Both the position numbers and the translations under genes were made by a program. DNA of 60,000 nt from Tubiluchus corallicola (Eukaryota > Priapulida > Priapulimorpha > Priapulimorphida > Tubiluchidae). Numbering within the stretch: the first letter of the stretch is position 1; each line of letters starts with the position of its first letter. The notes beneath the pieces were generated by a model, which searched no databases, had not been told where the DNA came from, and saw nothing but the letters and a program-made list of their open reading frames with translations. The stretch is taken from the NCBI GenBank assembly GCA_030141605.1, contig JAQGDQ010000038.1:498001-558000 (forward strand). The letters are read 5' to 3'. Positions 54,901 through 60,000 of the stretch are shown here, one piece after another.

Positions 54901-55162
54901 AGGCATACTTGCCCTTTAAAAATGGTCCGCTTGCTTTCTTATAAAATAATATAAATTTAACTAAATCTGCTTTTTATATTGGCGAAATAATTGCTATCAT
55001 GCCCCACTCTTTATAATCGTATTACTACTAATATAACTTATGTAATTTACCAAATACTTGTGGCACATTACATGTAGCCTCCAAAAACGCCTTTGTTCCA
55101 ATTCGCTTATCTTCAGGAACTTCTAAATATTTAGGAGAAGTATCAGCAAAGAAATTGGACAT
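48956..55162 (-). CDS. GLTP: Glycolipid transfer protein
   Basis: Five exons on the minus strand, 55051-55162, 52761-52816, 51834-51970, 50427-50577 and 48956-49135, join in phases 1, 0, 2 and 0 to give 211 residues (human 209). SDINGNITKLK carries Asp50, Asn54 and Lys57. ALLWLKRGLQYI carries Trp99. KQYHGWMVQKIFQ carries His143. These match the sugar- and ceramide-binding residues D48, N52, K55, W96 and H140 of human GLTP, so binding should be kept. The protein moves glycosphingolipids between membranes in the cytosol using an all-alpha two-layer fold. The C-terminal end AKYQR is slightly different in length from the human form. TCHP lies head-to-head 3.3 kb away, the same arrangement as in human 12q24. 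Confidence 0.96.
53015..53150. repeat. Degenerate ATC/CAT trinucleotide low-complexity tract
   Basis: Irregular atcatc/cattatt/catcgtcg units in GLTP intron 1. Not coding. Confidence 0.6.
53956..54055 (+). pseudogene. LINE 3' ORF tail remnant
   Basis: The translation IIDLWNALPQKTMEAVIINQF matches the conserved WNsLP..v..a.s...F block at the C-terminus of CR1/Jockey-type LINE ORF2. Only a fragment remains, in GLTP intron 1. Confidence 0.55.
54281..54350. repeat. TA-rich microsatellite-like tract
   Basis: Repeated gtgtaatatat / atatatac units. A tandem (tatc) run also lies near 54618-54637. Both are in GLTP intron 1. Confidence 0.7.
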
Positions 55163-55891
55163 TATTGTACTGCAATTGGAAGCTAGCAAAAACAATGCAC
55201 TATTCAGTATTCACACTCAAAATCAAAGTAACCAAACAGGAAATATTCTGTAATCTTAAAATAACACTAGAGGGTGCAACTCCCAGACAATTTTGCCAGA
55301 CGCATATTTCTATCTAAAAACAAACAATGGAAATACAAAATTTTGTTTTAACCCTTTGTGTTCTACGTTAGCGTTTATGCTATAAATGGTATTATGTTTT
55401 GGTTTAAATTCCATATAAAATTTTAAAAAAAACTTAAGTGTTTTTTATTTAACTATATTCATATATCGATTTTCTGGTCTGGTATTATTTACGATAGTAA
55501 CGGATCAGCACGCGGCGGCAATTTCAGAACGGATTTAATGAAGGAATTTTTGGGTTTTCTTCGCCCTAGGAATGCATAGCTGAAATACGTGAATTATATG
55601 ATTTATATATGACGCCAAACGACAAGTGTTAAACAAACTTAGTTGTGTGAAAATACACATTTATCATTGGTACTTCACAGCTATTAATTTTTACTTTATA
55701 TATAAACCATAAATAATTCATAATAACTGATGGGGATTTAGCTTATTTTGCTGTTAATCCCTCACTTTTCCGAGCGCACTGTAGGGAAACAAAAATTTGT
55801 GAAGGGTACCAGTGGAGGACTTCATGTCATAGATAACCTTTGCTGTTCTCCAGAAGGCCAGTTAGGATCAATCTATTTTTCTGTGTGATTT

Positions 55892-56160
55892 TGCCAGTGT
55901 TTATCCAAACGAGCCTTGAATTGAGCTAAACTGGTGGACTCGACTACATATGAAGGCAGGTTATTCTAGGCGTTAACTACTCTACGTGGGAGTATCCGTC
56001 TTTCCTTTTGTTCAGTCTTCCATGCAGTCTTGTTCTGAGCAATTTAAATAGTGTCCTTTTGTTCTTTGTGTGCCCTGTTTTGTTTATGTCTGTCCAAATG
56101 TAGTCTATTCCATGCAATGTTCTATATCCTGTATCATGTCATGTAATCCACCGATTCTTA
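55892..56160 (-). pseudogene. LINE 3' ORF tail remnant
   Basis: The minus strand reads RTLHGIDYI, then HTKNKRTLFKLLRTRL, then (after a frame shift) RRVVNA-stop-NNLPSYVVESTSLAQFKARLDKHWQ. These are the consecutive C-terminal blocks of a CR1/Jockey-like LINE ORF2. The Trp codon of the WN motif is now a stop. Confidence 0.75.
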
Positions 56161-56617
56161 CATGATGCAGATTCTTGCAATGTTAGTAGTGAAAGTACAG
56201 TACTCGTAGTTTTTGAGATAGGTTGGTGTTATATGTGAAACTTAGCATTGCATGTTGCACAAAAATGGCCGGTATTTATTTATAAAGACCCATAACTGGC
56301 TTAATCCCTAAGTTAACCATGGTAATAATGATTTTTACCCGTCACTAATTACACTGATGTAATGTGACACGGGACAAGGCATTATCTTAAAAGGTTTTTG
56401 GATATAATACATTGGAGTACTGCCAAATTAGTTTCAAATATGTGAGAGAAAAAGGCTACATGGCATTATGCGTGTACTGTGAGAGCTTTTCGTGTGTCAA
56501 GGAGTTGGGACAGCTATGAAATACAGACAAAACACGCATATGATATATGAATCATATGATATAGGTGTACAGAATACTACCTGGGTAGAATGGGTGTTTT
56601 TGATCAGGCCTATATGA

Positions 56618-56806
56618 ACACAGAACATACAAAGAACAAGACAACATTCATTTAAATTGCATTAAACAAGACTGCAGAAAAGATGAAGCAAATGCAGTTT
56701 TCCATAGAGTGACAAATACTTGAAATAACTTGCCTTCACATGTAGTTGAGTCTACTGGTATAGCACGTCTAAGGTATAAGGTTCATTTTGATAAACGTTA
56801 GCAGAA
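56618..56806 (+). pseudogene. LINE 3' ORF tail remnant, opposite strand to its neighbour
   Basis: The plus strand reads FHRVTNT-stop-NNLPSHVVESTGIARL.YKVHFDKR, the same block as at 55892-56160, again with the WN Trp changed to stop. The two are related copies in inverse orientation about 0.5 kb apart. Confidence 0.65.
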
Positions 56807-56969
56807 TAATTCTTAGAAACGTCATGGTCCTAAAAAACTTTTGGGAGCATCATAGTCTAGCAATTGAATAAGAATTGATAACAGAAGACTCCCAAGACCA
56901 AAAACCCAAAAGTTTGGATTCGAAAGACCTCACCTTGATATCTTGTAGTACAGCAAAGTTTAATCACAA

Positions 56970-58028
56970 TCAGCAACATATTAATCATTAAGCTAACTAG
57001 GTTGTATCCTAGGGCAACAAAATTTGAGGGAAACCAGATTTTCTTGGGCTCATCCTAAATATTATTATTTTTACAGTTCTCCTGAAAATGTGTATCCTTG
57101 CATATTTCATTTAAAGTGCATACATACATACAAGCATAATCTGCATGATTAGTTTTAGGCATATATTCATTGTGTTCTAACCATAATTGTTAATCATCAG
57201 TAAACTAAATTAGTCAGCTTCCGTCTAGCAGCATTCATTAAGGCAATCGAAAGGGCATAATGCACTGCTTAAAGGGTTAAAAGGGGAGTCTGATACTTTG
57301 TGACTTTTCCCACTTTTTTACTAGCTTCATTATAGTACTTACTTCAAGTGCATATATGGTTTCTATTGTTTATAAACCACCCATTGTACACTGGTGCTTG
57401 ATGGGTCAGCTGTTGAGTTCCTTCAGAAGTAAACAGCTTGGTTATCGCAGGTTGCTTTCAACTAATACTTTTTGCAATTATAAATTTAAACATTTATAAG
57501 ATCCAATAGTTGAGAATAGGTGTTGCATCCTATAATACTGTGTCTCCTAATATTTATAGTAAAATTTGCATCCTACAGTGTAACCTCCTAATTAAGATCT
57601 TTTTGTAATGTTAGGGACAGTATGATTAATTACATTGTAGACTGGAAAACAATAATGTTAGCACTGTAGCATGTTCCCTCAATTTTGTTAAACATCTGAT
57701 TGAAAGCGGGAATTAATAGACTAGCAAGTTTTTCTTACTTTTCTTAGAGGTTGCCAATAGAATTTTGAAGACATAGTTGTAGATGCAATCAAATCCAGAT
57801 TACACTTTTTATAACACATGACCATAGTTATAACACACATCAGTCAATTACCGAGTCTGGTTGTATATAAATGCTATATAACAAACAAGTATAATTTGCA
57901 CAATTAATATATAAAAGTTACTAAATCACAAGCTGTTGCTCACTCTATTTCAATAACCACTATGTGAATGTGTGACAATTGCATATATTTAACAATAGCC
58001 ACTTACGTACTAGGTAGTGATGTTACGC
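56970..58028 (+). repeat. Ancient dispersed repeat, copy B (about 1.06 kb)
   Basis: Same orientation and order as copy A at 43048-44127. It ends about 470 bp before the TCHP start codon, so it may lie in or near the TCHP promoter or a 5' UTR intron. Confidence 0.8.
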
Positions 58029-58495
58029 CTTGATCACAATAGATAACCAAAACTGACAATTTACTATGTTACTGTGGAACGATGAATTTCATGTCATGTT
58101 TGTTTTTAGCAGCATACCCTGCTGTCCTCATGTAAAATTGTTTATGTTATAAGTGCTACTATGTTAATTAGCAGTATGTTTTCCTATACTTTCCTGCCAA
58201 ACAGTTTTTTGTGGTATTTTTATCACCAATAGGCTGCTTAATAAAGTTAGTTTTAGCTTGAAAATCAGAGATCACAGACATTAAGAAACAACCCACACTC
58301 TAGTGTGCTTAGAGAACAGCTGGCTGCCAAAATTGTAAAATTACTCGTATATAAAATTGTGATTGCAATCAATGATTGAGTTATTTATATATCTTTTGTG
58401 TGCCTTTGTTATAGTTTTTGTCAAGCAACTTTTTTTCATATAAAATTGTTGTTTCCTTATTTCCAGAACTGTAATTTACGTGAAACTACATAGCC

Positions 58496-60000
58496 ATGAG
58501 GACTTTTACTGAGACATATGGATCACGTGCAAATGCTAATTGTACAAATCCATTTATGGCAGTTTATATGTCATCAGAAAAAGTGGCAGAGGAATTTCGA
58601 ATAAAAAGGCGTGATCAAGAAGCTAGGCAACGAGAAATGTGGGAAAATAGGGCAAATTTTTTAAACTACCAGGACAATGTTACCCAACAGCAAAATTTGT
58701 GGGAGCAACCAGAATCATATCTAGACAGGTAGGGGCAAATCTTAACCATATTCATTATAAAGTTAATGATTTTAGTATTTTGTCATCTTGCACACACAAG
58801 TAAAATAACTTGCCTATTGAATCCCTTGATCATTTGGCCTGATTATTTTAAAAGTTTCTGTAAAATTAAAGTATAACCATAATTAAATTAAAGTCAATTT
58901 AGTTGGCCTATATTATTCAGTAGTATTACTATTCTAGCATGGAATGTGCCAGACGTATGCGAGATGATGATATAGCTGCGGCTAAAATAGCAGAGCGTCG
59001 AAGACAACTTGGAAATCTGCTTCATACTGAGAATGATAACTATGAGGTAACATACAGTTCTGTAACTAGCAGTAATGTGGACGGTTTACTTCAGTATAAA
59101 TTTGTGGTCCCAAATCTTACCTCCTTACCTCGGGAATCGTTTTGTTGTATCTCTTGCGAAACTCATACATTTGTTAAAGAAACTGCCACTAATGCAACTT
59201 TATTAGAAAGTGATCATGGGAAGTAATATCTGCACTCACGAGTTGAAGTTTCTTGGAACAAAATAGAAAATGTTGGCAAGTACAACTTAGTTAACCATTA
59301 AACAAAATGCCATGAAATTTGGAGCAAGTTTTAAGCTAAAAAAGTAGTTCTTGTGAAATTGCTCATTAACTTAATTTAACCTTTAAACAAATTTTCATTT
59401 ACAATAATTAATTTATTAAACTTGTTATTGCTTTTGAACTTGAACTATTAATTTTTAATAGATGGAGTTAAGGGATATTGCCATAGCGAAGCAAAAGAGT
59501 AGCGTTGGACTGGAAGCAATGAAGTCACGAGCTGAAATATTGCGAGAGAAAAGAGAAGCAGAAATAAAGCTGGTAAACCTACCCCTCACTTTTTTTATTT
59601 ACTTTTCCATCTTGGATACTGGATTTGAATTCTCTTGGACTTCAGAGTCGTTTTTAATGATTTTTCTCAACAATTGCCATTAGTTAAAATGCTCTTACAG
59701 TATGACATCATCGAGTTTGTTATCCCTAGAGCCTTGCTAAATATTTTGCATTGTAAAGGCCAAGATAATGTAAAAATTGAAGTGTGATTTTTCGGCATAC
59801 TATAGATACTATTTATAATCACACTTTTACTGTCTAAAAATTAAAAACAGGTTTCATTTGTGTATTTTTCTAAACTAAGCACTGTTTTGGATTAACTTGT
59901 CCCTGTTCACACTAAGTTGTCATGTAACATTTCAGCTTTAATGATTATTTTCAAATGCATGTAAAAGCAATGAAATCAGCTTATCTTTCTTCCATATGTC
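58496..60000 (+). CDS. TCHP: Trichoplein (TCHP), N-terminal exons; gene continues past the window
   Basis: Three exons, 58496-58728, 58938-59046 and 59462-59572, join in phases 2 and 0 to give the first 151 residues. The order of motifs follows trichoplein: RRDQEARQREMWENRANF (human QREQEARLRQQWEQNSRYF), a W..PESYLDRSME segment, KIAERRRQLGNLL...E, then a long charged helix. It is predicted to be almost wholly alpha-helical coiled coil. Trichoplein sits at centrioles and keratin filaments; in vertebrates it activates Aurora A and restrains primary cilium formation. An acceptor-like AG (tttcc-ag, 58465-58466) lies 29 nt before the ATG. No later exon is seen between 59573 and 60000. CFAP53-like proteins share the charged coiled coil, but the N-terminal block fits TCHP better. 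Confidence 0.8.

Overview
This is a 60 kb piece of an intron-rich, AT-rich animal (metazoan) nuclear genome. The reasons are canonical GT-AG introns of about 0.1-2.5 kb and animal orthologues of BOLA2, RBMX2, NDUFS8, DCTPP1, FKBP6, GLTP and trichoplein (TCHP). There is also a type II alternative NADH dehydrogenase exon, a gene lost in vertebrates but kept in several marine invertebrate groups (sponges, cnidarians, echinoderms, tunicates). I cannot name the phylum. The alternative NADH dehydrogenase, one very tight same-strand gene pair and splice-acceptor-like sequences just 5' of several start codons would suit a lineage with spliced-leader trans-splicing, such as a tunicate, but that is inference. 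There is one assembly gap, at 25843-26301.

Layout, left to right. 1-5.5 kb: the first coding exon of an NDH-2 type NADH dehydrogenase (-), surrounded by a 109-bp tandem duplication, two tRNA-derived SINE-like remnants, a 548-bp MITE and a decayed LINE reverse transcriptase. 6.3-12.1 kb: a six-exon C2H2 zinc-finger/coiled-coil gene (+) that I cannot assign to a named family. 12.35-13.5 kb: a DNA transposon with an internal tandem duplication. 15.5-18.4 kb: BOLA2 (+, 3 exons), followed 123 bp later by single-exon RBMX2 (+, 18.5-19.5 kb). 21.0-25.8 kb: NDUFS8 (-, 6 exons), with a near-perfect hairpin in an intron. 26.4-30.0 kb: DCTPP1 (+, 4 exons), head-to-head with NDUFS8 across the gap. 32.3-44.9 kb: FKBP6 / Shutdown-like (-, 13 exons), its introns full of transposon insertions. 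49.0-55.2 kb: GLTP (-, 5 exons). 58.5 kb to the end: the first three exons of TCHP (+), head-to-head with GLTP as in human.

The gene models were built by hand. Exon boundaries were set by GT-AG sites, phase agreement across every junction, and recognisable protein families. For BOLA2, NDUFS8, DCTPP1, FKBP6 and GLTP every junction keeps frame, and the predicted lengths (86, 208, 161, 502 or 473, and 211 aa) suit the families, FKBP6 being longer than its vertebrate orthologue.

Functionally the set is mostly housekeeping: two NADH-oxidising systems (a complex I subunit and its bypass enzyme), an Fe-S chaperone, a spliceosome protein, a nucleotide-pool sanitiser, a glycolipid transfer protein and a cilium/centriole protein. 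The germline piRNA co-chaperone FKBP6 is the exception. The most notable points are the FKBP6 orthologue with an extra R3H-like C-terminal module and a possible cassette exon inside a TPR, the conserved GLTP-TCHP head-to-head pair, the BOLA2-RBMX2 operon-like pair, the 31-bp perfect intronic hairpin, and a 1.05-kb ancient repeat family I cannot classify.
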